The notes under the pieces were generated by a model. The model did no database searches and was not told the origin of the DNA. It saw only the letters and a program-made list of their open reading frames with translations. From NCBI GenBank assembly GCA_031258795.1, contig JAIRMI010000037.1, positions 1 through 6,323 on the forward strand: DNA of 6,323 nt, read 5' to 3'. Numbering within the stretch: position 1 is the first letter of the stretch; each line of letters starts with the position of its first letter. The DNA is from Puniceicoccales bacterium. GTDB taxonomy: Bacteria > Verrucomicrobiota > Verrucomicrobiia > Opitutales > JAIRKQ01. This document shows, piece after piece, positions 1-5,903 of this stretch. The position numbers and the translations under genes are program-made.

Positions 1-7
1 CTAGAAC

Positions 8-52
8 AAAAATTGAAAACTATTATCGCACCCTTTTCGAAAAAATCTTGCA
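8..52 (+). repeat. 45-bp promoter-region repeat, copy 1
   Basis: These 45 bases recur without a mismatch at 862-906. Similarity continues on the left (1-7 against 855-861) and, with one substitution and one indel, on the right to about position 65 (918 in copy 2). The segment ends inside the -35 element TTGCAT and contains the palindrome TTTTCGAAAA at 34-43, about ten bases upstream of that -35. It lies just before gene A. The likely role is a duplicated promoter with its upstream control region. Confidence 0.85.
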
Positions 53-97
53 TTTTTCTTTTAAGCATTACATTTTTTTTACAAAGAAAGGAATAAG
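48..97 (+). promoter_or_regulatory. Promoter and ribosome binding site of gene A
   Basis: A -35-like TTGCAT lies at 48-53. A weak -10 TACATT lies at 69-74, with 15 bases between them. A good Shine-Dalgarno AAGGA at 88-92 sits five bases before an ATG at 98. The better copy of this promoter, upstream of gene B, has a consensus -10, so the weak -10 here may mean reduced expression. The Shine-Dalgarno points to ATG 98 as the original start of gene A, although that frame soon meets a stop. Confidence 0.5.
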
Positions 98-178
98 ATG
101 AGTAGATCAGGACAAAAAGGTTGGGGCATGCAGTGACGGACCCAAGACAAAGAGATTTGGACATGTCAAGGCCAAGGT
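98..178 (+). pseudogene. Disrupted 5' end of gene A
   Basis: ATG 98 has a good ribosome binding site and is in frame with the long ORF at 179-766, but TGA at 134-136 stops it after 12 codons. The +2-shifted frame (for example ATG 163) reads MSRPRYDERDMPPYG and closes at TAG 214-216. This resembles the Pro/Ser/Arg-rich N-terminus that follows in the main frame (SMPPTR). The ten bases TATGCCTCCA occur at 192-201 and at 250-259, and encode 'MPP' in two different frames. This suggests that the frame was lost, perhaps at the A-run 114-118, and regained near 205-225. Natural decay and sequencing error cannot be separated here. Confidence 0.5.
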
Positions 179-766
179 ATGATGAAAGGGATATGCCTCC
201 ATATGGAATCGCATAGGTTTGGTGCAGCCAGCGAGCCAAGCAGAGTGAGTATGCCTCCAACGAGACATATTGCGGCTTCTGGCTCCCTTACCGAAAGGGA
301 AGTTGTAGCTATTATACGACGATATCAAGAAGAACAAATTGCCGATTTGCAAGCTCAAGTTGAAAGTTTGACTTCAAAATCAGAGGATGAATCCAGCAGA
401 ATTAAGATTTTATTTTCGCTGGTTGAAAATATAGAGCATGATCTAGGGAATGGTTTTGCTATCCTTGAATCGGCCCACAAAGGGTTAGCTTCTAAAGTTG
501 CCTTCCTAGAGGCCACGAAAGGGATTGAAGTGCAGGAAATTCAAGCAGCCATGGAAGGGCTCGCTGTAGAGAGAGATAGGGCCCTCGAAGAAAATGAGAG
601 CCTCCGGAAGTATGTTTTAGGGTTTCAGGCTGCGGTAGATTATGCGGAAGGAGCCATGGAAGAATTGAGAGCAGAAGCGGAGTTCGAAATCGATAGACTT
701 AGTGGAGAAAATGCTGAACTACAGCAACAGCTTGCCGATTTACAAGCCCAAACTGCAGAATCGTAA
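179..766 (+). CDS. Coiled-coil protein (gene A), probably the open remnant of a longer gene
   Basis: This 195-residue ORF has no recognisable family. After a short Ser/Pro/Arg-rich N-terminus (to about residue 40) it is almost wholly charged, Glu/Ala/Leu-rich helix with heptad spacing. The sequence ADLQAQ occurs near residue 55 and again near residue 187. There is no signal peptide and no membrane segment. The start at 179 has only a poor ribosome binding site (AAGG at 174-177, better spaced for ATG 182), while a strong site belongs to ATG 98, cut off by TGA 134. The stop TAA 764-766 is followed by 31 in-frame sense codons of the same coiled-coil character. I read this as a pseudogene whose middle stays open; a short functional protein is the alternative. 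The shared promoter and helical character link it to genes B and C. Confidence 0.55.
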   Translation: MMKGICLHMESHRFGAASEPSRVSMPPTRHIAASGSLTEREVVAIIRRYQEEQIADLQAQVESLTSKSEDESSRIKILFSLVENIEHDLGNGFAILESAHKGLASKVAFLEATKGIEVQEIQAAMEGLAVERDRALEENESLRKYVLGFQAAVDYAEGAMEELRAEAEFEIDRLSGENAELQQQLADLQAQTAES

Positions 767-859
767 AATGAAGCAGCCAGATTGCAAGCAGAGGCGGAAG
801 TTGCAGTCGAATCAAAAAGAAGAAAACAGGCAAAGGTAACCCCAAAATCTAAGGTTGGA
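767..859 (+). pseudogene. In-frame 3' continuation of gene A after a nonsense codon
   Basis: Beyond TAA 764-766 the same frame reads NEAARLQAEAEVAVESK, then a Lys/Arg-rich tail, entering the promoter repeat without a stop until 920. The bases 788-810 match 671-693 of the gene itself at 17 of 23 positions in the same reading frame, so this stretch is a repeat of the upstream coiled coil. The TAA is therefore best explained as a point mutation of a sense codon such as CAA, GAA or AAA. Confidence 0.6.
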
Positions 860-861
860 AT

Positions 862-906
862 AAAAATTGAAAACTATTATCGCACCCTTTTCGAAAAAAT
901 CTTGCA
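862..906 (+). repeat. 45-bp promoter-region repeat, copy 2
   Basis: This is identical over 45 bases to 8-52. It carries the same palindrome TTTTCGAAAA (888-897) just upstream of the -35 element of gene B. The degenerate version before gene C keeps only the core AAAAAATCTTGC. Confidence 0.85.
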
Positions 907-953
907 CTTTCTTTTAAGTTAAGTATAATATTTTTCACAAAAGCTAGGGAGGG
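902..953 (+). promoter_or_regulatory. Sigma-70-type promoter and ribosome binding site of gene B
   Basis: TTGCAC at 902-907 and a perfect TATAAT at 924-929 are separated by 16 bases. The purine-rich AGGGAGGG at 946-953 abuts ATG 954, so its Shine-Dalgarno spacing is short. This is the clearest promoter in the window and supports reading the 45-bp repeat as a promoter module. Confidence 0.7.
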
Positions 954-2003
954 ATGAGCACGTCAGCAACACAGGGTCAATTTGGTGGAATAGGGCAACC
1001 TGCATTTGGCTCTCCAGCTTCAGGCACATTTCAAAATGTAACAGCTGGAGCAGGCGAGGGCCTGGCCACTACGGCGGGTACGAGTATTTTGGAATTTACC
1101 AAAGCACTCTGCGCAAGAGTAGCATCGGTAGCGGGAGCAGCAATTGAGATTGGAAGATCTCTCGCTATTGCATATCCAGCCGCCGCTATAGCAATATTTG
1201 TTGCCGCTGGCATAGCAGTTTACTGTGGGTATAAGTATGTCCAACACGTCAGAGGGGTAATGGCGGATAAAGCAAGACAGGCGGAGCACTTAAAACAAAA
1301 GGATGAAATTCAAGCTCTTATTAGCGAGATTCAAGATTGCATTAACGATATTAATGGTCAAATAGAAAAATTGGAGGCCGAAGCCGCCAATTTTGTAGAG
1401 GAACGAAATGCGAAAGAAAAAGAATTGGGTCGTCTTAACAATGAAGAGAGAGCACCCCACGTAGAGCAACAGCAAGTTCCAGATACATCTCAAAATCGCT
1501 CAATAGCTAGAGTGGGCAAAGGTTTAGCCATCGCGGTAGGTGTGGGTGTTTTGGGATTTACCAAAGGACTCTACGCAAGAGTAGCACCGATAGTGGGAGC
1601 AGCAATTGAGGTTGGAAGATCTCTTGCTATTGCATATCCAACCGTCGCCATATTTGGTGTCGCTAGCATGGCTCTTTACTATGGGAATAAGTACGTCCAG
1701 CGTGCCAGGGAGGTGGTGGCGGAGAAAGCAAGACAGGCGGAATTTCAACAACAAAGAAATTTAATTCAAGGCCGCATTGATGATGTTCAAGGTCGCATTG
1801 ACGATATTGATGGTCAAATAAGAGAATGGAAGGATAAAGCCGCCGCTCTTGAAGAGAAACGAAGAGCAGCAGAAGGCGTATTGAACCGCCTTAACAGTGA
1901 AGAGAAGGCGCGACTAGAAAGCCTTATGGGAGGCCAGCAACAGGCAAGTGCAAGGCCTCAACGACGAGCCTTGGCGAGGCGGCGGCAAGCCAGTGGGAAG
2001 TAA
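954..2003 (+). CDS. Internally duplicated membrane/coiled-coil protein (gene B), Inc-like candidate
   Basis: The 349-residue protein matches no family I can name. Residues 1-33 are Gly/Ser/Thr/Gln-rich with no signal peptide. Two homologous units follow, at about 34-165 and 188-317. Each has a small amphipathic part (FTK-L-ARV, then GAAIE-GRSLAIAYP), a hydrophobic segment (about 70-92 and 224-243), a short basic stretch, the shared KARQAE motif, and a coiled coil ending in RLN-EE. Residues 331-349 are Arg-rich. A low-complexity N-terminus plus hydrophobic segments and coiled coils resembles type III-secreted, host-membrane-inserted proteins such as chlamydial Inc proteins. That comparison rests on architecture alone. 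It has its own promoter (902-929), and a hairpin follows the stop. It is the only intact member of the three left-hand genes. Confidence 0.8.
   Translation: MSTSATQGQFGGIGQPAFGSPASGTFQNVTAGAGEGLATTAGTSILEFTKALCARVASVAGAAIEIGRSLAIAYPAAAIAIFVAAGIAVYCGYKYVQHVRGVMADKARQAEHLKQKDEIQALISEIQDCINDINGQIEKLEAEAANFVEERNAKEKELGRLNNEERAPHVEQQQVPDTSQNRSIARVGKGLAIAVGVGVLGFTKGLYARVAPIVGAAIEVGRSLAIAYPTVAIFGVASMALYYGNKYVQRAREVVAEKARQAEFQQQRNLIQGRIDDVQGRIDDIDGQIREWKDKAAALEEKRRAAEGVLNRLNSEEKARLESLMGGQQQASARPQRRALARRRQASGK
1053..1450 (+). repeat. Internal duplication of gene B, unit 1
   Basis: This aligns with 1515-1906 at an offset of 462 bases, which drops to 456 after a 6-base difference in the hydrophobic segment. 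The part encoding that segment is very similar at the DNA level, while the coiled-coil part has diverged more. Reading frame is preserved throughout. Confidence 0.85.
1515..1906 (+). repeat. Internal duplication of gene B, unit 2
   Basis: This is the second copy of 1053-1450. It is two codons shorter in the hydrophobic segment (AYPTVAIFG against AYPAAAIAIFV). Identity is high from FTK to KARQAE (about 1549-1741). Confidence 0.85.
1770..1832 (+). repeat. Three tandem 21-base heptad repeats in gene B
   Basis: Blocks at 1770-1790, 1791-1811 and 1812-1832 encode GRIDDVQ, GRIDDID and GQIREWK. The first two are nearly identical in DNA. Each is one coiled-coil heptad, which suggests growth of the coil by heptad duplication. 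Unit 1 has only partly similar heptads here. Confidence 0.7.
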
Positions 2004-2026
2004 AAAATAGCTAACAAATTTAACGA

Positions 2027-2050
2027 AAGGCAATGCTAAAGCATTGCCTT
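2027..2050 (+). terminator. Hairpin after gene B, possible terminator
   Basis: AAGGCAATGC at 2027-2036 pairs perfectly with GCATTGCCTT at 2041-2050 across a 4-base loop (TAAA), 24 bases after the gene B stop. The tail CATATTTCG has only a weak T-tract, so intrinsic termination is plausible but not certain. Confidence 0.6.
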
Positions 2051-2173
2051 CATATTTCGCGAAAAGTATTCATATCGCTTAATGCTGATTGGGCATTTAA
2101 TCAGCGAGGCATAAGCAATTTGTTTTTCTTAAAAAAAGAGTTTTAAATTTTTCTTAAAAAATTTCAAAAAATC
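2051..2173. other. AT-rich gap between genes B and C with small repeats
   Basis: No gene is seen here. The gap holds the palindrome TTTCGCGAAA (2055-2064), an inverted repeat GCTGATT / AATCAGC (2084-2090 and 2099-2105, 8-base loop), and a 14-base direct repeat TTTTTCTTAAAAAA at 2123-2136 and 2148-2161. The A- and T-tracts just upstream of the gene C promoter could act as an UP element or bent DNA. Confidence 0.5.
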
Positions 2174-2237
2174 TTGCTACGCTTTCCGAATTAGGTACGT
2201 TTTTTTTTAAAAATTTCTTACAAAGGATACGCAAAAA
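2163..2237 (+). promoter_or_regulatory. Promoter and ribosome binding site of gene C
   Basis: AAAAAATCTTGC (2166-2177) is shared with the promoters of genes A and B. TTGCTA (2174-2179) is followed after 16 bases by a weak -10, TACGTT (2196-2201). The leader again carries ACAAAG (2220-2225), as before gene A, and AAAGGA (2222-2227) lies ten bases before ATG 2238. Confidence 0.45.
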
Positions 2238-2841
2238 ATGATTAGTTTACTTTTTCCAAGTCTATTTTTGAGTTTATCATCAGCAATGGACAAACCGACT
2301 GTAAAAATCACACCTTCTGGGGGAAGTGGCTCCGAAAATATCGACATCGGAAAGTTTTTCTGGCGGGAGCGCCCCCTTCGGTGTGATTCCATCGGTAACA
2401 GCACAAACACCAGTAAACTCACCAACTGTGAAAATCCCTTCTCCTTGAATGATGGCTCCGGAAACAACAAACCGGAAACTGGAACAGAAGCCCCACAGGG
2501 AACACCACCGCCGGAATCTTTTGTGGCAGCCGGAGCCGGAGGAAGTGTGGCAAAGGTAAGAACTTTTTTTTGCAAAGGTAGGCAGTGCCATTACTGCCCA
2601 TCCCTATGCGGCTATCGCGATTGCAGCTGGGGTTTTGTCAGCGAGTGCTCTGATTTATTATACAGTGAGGCGCATTTCAAAGCGGAAAGCGGAATTGGCA
2701 AATATGGAAAATAAGCTGGAAGAAGTTAGTGAAAATTTGGAAAATGCTGAGCATAAAAAAGAGATTCCTGAATCTAAGTTGGTCAAAGCCAACAGGCTCA
2801 TAGAAGATGCCCGCCATAGGGCGAGGATGCAGACAGTTTGA
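2238..2841 (+). pseudogene. Frameshifted membrane/coiled-coil protein (gene C), one unit of the gene B type
   Basis: The frame from ATG 2238 stays open to 2714, but its sense ends near 2563. After a run of eight T (2564-2571) the good coding frame is one base over, continuing to TGA 2839-2841. With seven T, one 200-residue protein results. It would have a weakly signal-like N-terminus (ISLLFPSLFLSLSSA), a disordered Pro/Ser/Thr/Gly-rich part to about residue 105, a hydrophobic segment at about 117-141 starting AHPYAAIAI, a basic RRISKRK, and a coiled coil to the end. The hydrophobic segment closely resembles AYPAAAIAI of gene B unit 1, so B and C are probably related. Two further frame changes seem to lie between 2319 and 2460. 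It could be a pseudogene, a phase-variable or slippage-dependent gene, or contain sequencing errors. Annotation pipelines may call 2238-2714 and a TTG-started 2635-2841 separately. Confidence 0.65.
2564..2571 (+). other. T8 run at the frame break of gene C
   Basis: Eight consecutive T lie exactly where the coding sense of gene C passes from one frame to the next. Loss of one T gives an uninterrupted SVAKVRTFFAKVGSAITAHP. Homopolymers of this kind are known sites of replication slippage (phase variation) and RNA polymerase slippage, and also of assembly error. Confidence 0.65.
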
Positions 2842-2908
2842 AACTTTTTTCGCTGTTTACACGAGTTCACGGGAATCACTTTCTTTGAAAATGAAAGATA
2901 TCTGCAGC

Positions 2909-4075
2909 TCAGAGCAAAGCTTGGGCTACGCTCCGAGCTCGTGAAATGGTTTTGAGAGCACCATCCAAGGTTTGCTCCCTTTCGCCGGTATAGGAACTGA
3001 GAGTCTCGCTAATTATCCGATATATATCCAAATAGGTTATTTTTTCCGCCAAAAATGCTTCTACGGCTACTTCATCAGCTCCGAGGAGCACGGAAGCCAT
3101 GTTGCCTCCATCATTCAGGCACGTCTTCGCCAGCCGTAGGCAGGGGAACAATTCGTAATTCGGTTCCATAAATGTCAGCCTGCCAATTTCACTCAAGCTA
3201 AGGCTTGGGGAGCCGGTTCTCTCCCGAAATGGATAAAACAAGCAGTGAGCTATTGGGCTTTCCATGCTATGCGGAGCCAGTTGCCCCAGCAGCGAGCCAT
3301 CACAAAACTCGACGAAGGAATGAACGATGCTTTCCGGATGCACAATGGTGGAGATTTGCTCTGGAATCAAGTCAAACAGCCATTTTGCTTCGATCATTTC
3401 CAGGCCTTTGTTCACCATAGTTGCAGAATCAATGGTAATCTTCGCTCCCATGGACCAGGTGGGATGCCTTAGCGCATCTCCCTTGGCAACTGATTTTAGC
3501 TGATTCGGAGTGTGATTCCTAAGCGGACCTCCGGAAGCGGTTAAGATGACCCGTTTCACAAATTTTTCTCCGCCCGCCAGACATTGAAAAATTGCATTGT
3601 GTTCGCTGTCAATTGGGAGGATCTGCACACCTAGTCGTTTGGCTTCCGCGGTGATGAATTTGCCAGCGGCGACTAGTACTTCCTTGCTTGCCAGCATGAT
3701 TGTCTTGCGAGCACCTATGGCTGCCATGGTTGGCAAAATGCCATCGGTGCCGGGAATCGCCATGAGTATGGCATCGCCGTCATCGTCAACAGCTAATTCG
3801 CAATTCCCTTCCATGCCAAATAAAAACACCGTGCCTGCTGGAAATAGGCTTTCTGCTCGTTCTGACGTAAATTTTTGCCTGTCAGTAATGGCAATTTTTT
3901 TCACTCCAAATTCGCGGGCAATATGGGCAAGTTTCGTGAAGTTGGAATGTGCGGACAAACCGGTGATTCTGAACCTATCTCGGTTTCGCCTAATAACACT
4001 GATAGTGCTGTTCCCTATGGACCCGGTTGCTCCAAATATGATCACATTGTGCACCACGGCAATCAGCCTGGTCAA
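2909..4075 (-). CDS. dxr: 1-deoxy-D-xylulose 5-phosphate reductoisomerase
   Basis: This cytoplasmic enzyme makes 2-C-methyl-D-erythritol 4-phosphate from DXP with NADPH, the first committed step of the MEP isoprenoid pathway. The 388-residue length is typical. Visible motifs are the nucleotide-binding GATGSIG (15-21), LASKEVLV (128-135), the metal ligands D156 and E158 in IDSEH, substrate-binding SGG (181-183), the flexible-loop region RHPTWSMG (203-210), and NKGLE with the third ligand E226. Two places depart from the usual form: HSMES (269-273) instead of PDMR, and GADEVAVEAF (332-341) where NEVAV is common. All catalytic residues are present, so it should be active. The start is uncertain: TTG at 4073-4075 gives a long N-terminus with no clear ribosome binding site, and in-frame GTG codons at residues 7, 8 and 11 are alternatives. 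It is divergent from the ABC gene. Confidence 0.97.
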   Translation of the reverse strand: MTRLIAVVHNVIIFGATGSIGNSTISVIRRNRDRFRITGLSAHSNFTKLAHIAREFGVKKIAITDRQKFTSERAESLFPAGTVFLFGMEGNCELAVDDDGDAILMAIPGTDGILPTMAAIGARKTIMLASKEVLVAAGKFITAEAKRLGVQILPIDSEHNAIFQCLAGGEKFVKRVILTASGGPLRNHTPNQLKSVAKGDALRHPTWSMGAKITIDSATMVNKGLEMIEAKWLFDLIPEQISTIVHPESIVHSFVEFCDGSLLGQLAPHSMESPIAHCLFYPFRERTGSPSLSLSEIGRLTFMEPNYELFPCLRLAKTCLNDGGNMASVLLGADEVAVEAFLAEKITYLDIYRIISETLSSYTGEREQTLDGALKTISRARSVAQALL

Positions 4076-4133
4076 AATTTACATCTTGCAAAGGTTTTTT
4101 TTATGGAAAACGTAAGATTAAGAAGACTAAGAT
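4076..4133. promoter_or_regulatory. Divergent intergenic region between dxr and the ABC exporter
   Basis: These 58 bases must carry starts for both genes unless their promoters lie inside the coding regions. On the plus strand TCTTGCA (4084-4090) repeats the -35 word of the left-hand promoters. It is followed by a T8 run (4095-4102) and TAAGAT (4113-4118), but the 21-base spacing is too long for a good sigma-70 promoter. No convincing minus-strand promoter was seen. Confidence 0.35.
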
Positions 4134-5903
4134 ATGATAGGTGCAAGGAATAAATTCGCCAAATATAGGGGGCTTGGAAAATATGTGGGTTGGCTGCGAA
4201 AAGCGAAATTTCAACTGCTCATCGCTATCGTGAGCGGTATAGTATACGGAGCAACCAGTGGATTTGGAATTCCTATCATGCTCAAACTTGCCTCTCAAAC
4301 ACTCTTCGTTCACCGCGATATCACTGGCCCCGCACTGGTTCTCTTGGCAATGTTTCCCATGTTGGTTATGTCAATTCGGGCAGGCTGTGAAATTCTTAAC
4401 GCCTATCACGTTGGCTATTGTGGGCAAGTCATCTTACAGGAAATTAGAATTATGGTCTTTGACAAAATTCAGCGTCTGCCCCTAGAATTTTTTAAAAAAA
4501 CCGAGCCCGGCGAGCTGATAACAAAATCACTAAATGATACCGCTGTCCTCCAAAATACGATAATCGAAGTTTCGCAGGAAATAATTAAACAACCCATGGC
4601 TGTTATAGGAGCTGTTTCCGCCTTGGTATACCTATGTTGGAAGCAATCGGACGTAGCAATTTTGCTCATATTCATATGTGCCATGCCGCTAATAGTCGTT
4701 CCCGTTAAATTGATCGGTGAAAAGATGCGTAAAAAAATGTTCACATTGCAAGCTAGCACGGAAACTATCATGACTCAGCTTTCCCACAATTTATCGGCTG
4801 TTCAGGAAGTGCGCGCATTTACAATGGAGAAAGCCGAAGTAGCCAGGTATCGTTCAACTTGCGAGCGGGTAATGCACGCCGTAATGAAAACGGTAAAGTA
4901 TTCCGTAGTTCTCTCCCCCATTATAGAGGTGATATCCGCTGCCGGTGTTGGAATAGCGATGGTTTACACCTATTCGAAGGGCATAGGTGCGGATATCTTC
5001 ATTGCCCTTGTGGGCGCGCTTTATTTCAGCTACGATCCCATCAAAAAGCTGGCGAGATTAAATAATCAAATAAAGACCGGCATGGCGAGCTTCGAACGAA
5101 TCGAGGATCTGCTAAATCGTCCAGAAAAAATAACGGATCCGCAAAATCCGGTGGAAATTGGTGACATCTCCAATATTTCCTTTAAAGATGTACGCTTCAG
5201 CTACGATGATCAGAGCGAAGTTCTGCACGGGCTAAACATTGACATGGTGCGGGGAAATACCTATGCCCTTGTTGGCAGCAGTGGAGCGGGTAAAACCACG
5301 ATCATAAATCTAATTTTGCGATTTTACGACGTGAGCAGCGGTAAGGTAACCATCGACGGCATTAACGTGCGGGATATGCGCCTGGATGACCTTCGCCGAA
5401 ACATTTCCATTGTTCCCCAGTCGCCCACATTGGTAAATGGAACAATTTTCGAAAATATACTGTGGGGCGCACCGTGGGCAACGCGTTCGGAAGTCATGGA
5501 AGCAGCGAAAAAAGCCTATGCCCACGATTTTATCGCCGAATTTAGCAATGGTTACGACACAAGTGTGGGCGAAAGCGGCATGAGGTTATCCGGTGGTCAA
5601 AAACAGAGGATTGCTTTAGCTAGGGCTTTTCTGAGGAATGCGCCAATCCTAATACTGGATGAGGCTACGTCGTCCCTCGACGCAAACAGCGAATATGCCA
5701 TACATAAGGCCATAGAAGCATTAATTGTGAACAAAACTGCTATCCTCATTTCCCACAGGTTCACCATGATGTCCATTGTGGACAAAGTATTTGTCATCGA
5801 CAGGGGCAATGTGGCTGAGGAGGGATCTCCTAAAGAACTAGAACAAAGAACGGACTCTCTTTACTACAGTCTCTACCAAAAGCAGCAAGGTGGATTGAAA
5901 TAG
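4134..5903 (+). CDS. ABC exporter, fused membrane and ATPase domains (MsbA-like)
   Basis: This is a 589-residue half-transporter of the type I exporter fold, expected to work as a homodimer in the inner membrane. The membrane domain (about 20-325) has six hydrophobic segments, near 27-50, 66-84, 145-168, 172-192, 254-280 and 285-300. The EFF-KTEPGEL coupling region follows the second. The ATPase domain has the A-loop Tyr (FSY, 357), Walker A GSSGAGKTT (381-389), Q-loop Gln 429, signature LSGGQKQR (485-492), Walker B ILILDE (505-510), D-loop SLD (514-516) and His 541. Everything needed for ATP hydrolysis is present. Family resemblance is to lipid A-core flippase MsbA, but multidrug or peptide exporters have the same layout, so the substrate is not established. 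ATG 4134 has only a weak ribosome binding site; the N-terminus right before the first helix fits this start. Confidence 0.93.
   Translation: MIGARNKFAKYRGLGKYVGWLRKAKFQLLIAIVSGIVYGATSGFGIPIMLKLASQTLFVHRDITGPALVLLAMFPMLVMSIRAGCEILNAYHVGYCGQVILQEIRIMVFDKIQRLPLEFFKKTEPGELITKSLNDTAVLQNTIIEVSQEIIKQPMAVIGAVSALVYLCWKQSDVAILLIFICAMPLIVVPVKLIGEKMRKKMFTLQASTETIMTQLSHNLSAVQEVRAFTMEKAEVARYRSTCERVMHAVMKTVKYSVVLSPIIEVISAAGVGIAMVYTYSKGIGADIFIALVGALYFSYDPIKKLARLNNQIKTGMASFERIEDLLNRPEKITDPQNPVEIGDISNISFKDVRFSYDDQSEVLHGLNIDMVRGNTYALVGSSGAGKTTIINLILRFYDVSSGKVTIDGINVRDMRLDDLRRNISIVPQSPTLVNGTIFENILWGAPWATRSEVMEAAKKAYAHDFIAEFSNGYDTSVGESGMRLSGGQKQRIALARAFLRNAPILILDEATSSLDANSEYAIHKAIEALIVNKTAILISHRFTMMSIVDKVFVIDRGNVAEEGSPKELEQRTDSLYYSLYQKQQGGLK

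Noticed and set aside
9..101. An open frame through the first promoter repeat (KIENYYRTLFEKILH), ending in TGA that overlaps ATG 98 as ATGA; the same peptide is readable in copy 2.
   Set aside because: The identity covers a region with promoter elements and a perfect -10 in copy 2, and the peptide needs no coding function to be shared by an exact DNA repeat. The upstream part is outside the window.
98..136. Reading TGA as tryptophan (alternative genetic code).
   Set aside because: TGG is used normally, dxr ends with TGA at the expected length, and gene A is also interrupted by TAA, which this would not explain.
8..906. The two 45-bp repeats as attachment sites or ends of a mobile element around gene A.
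   Set aside because: No transposase or integrase is present, and each copy sits at promoter distance from a gene start, so a promoter duplication is simpler.
1020..1754. Minus-strand open frames opposite gene B.
   Set aside because: The plus-strand frame has a promoter, a ribosome binding site, a coherent domain layout and an internal duplication; the antisense frames repeat only because the DNA does.
2835..2850. AGTT/AACT followed by six T at the end of gene C as a terminator.
   Set aside because: The stem is only four A/T-rich pairs, too weak for an intrinsic terminator.
3205..4115. Long open frames on the plus strand opposite dxr.
   Set aside because: They are antisense shadows of a well-conserved gene and have no family features.
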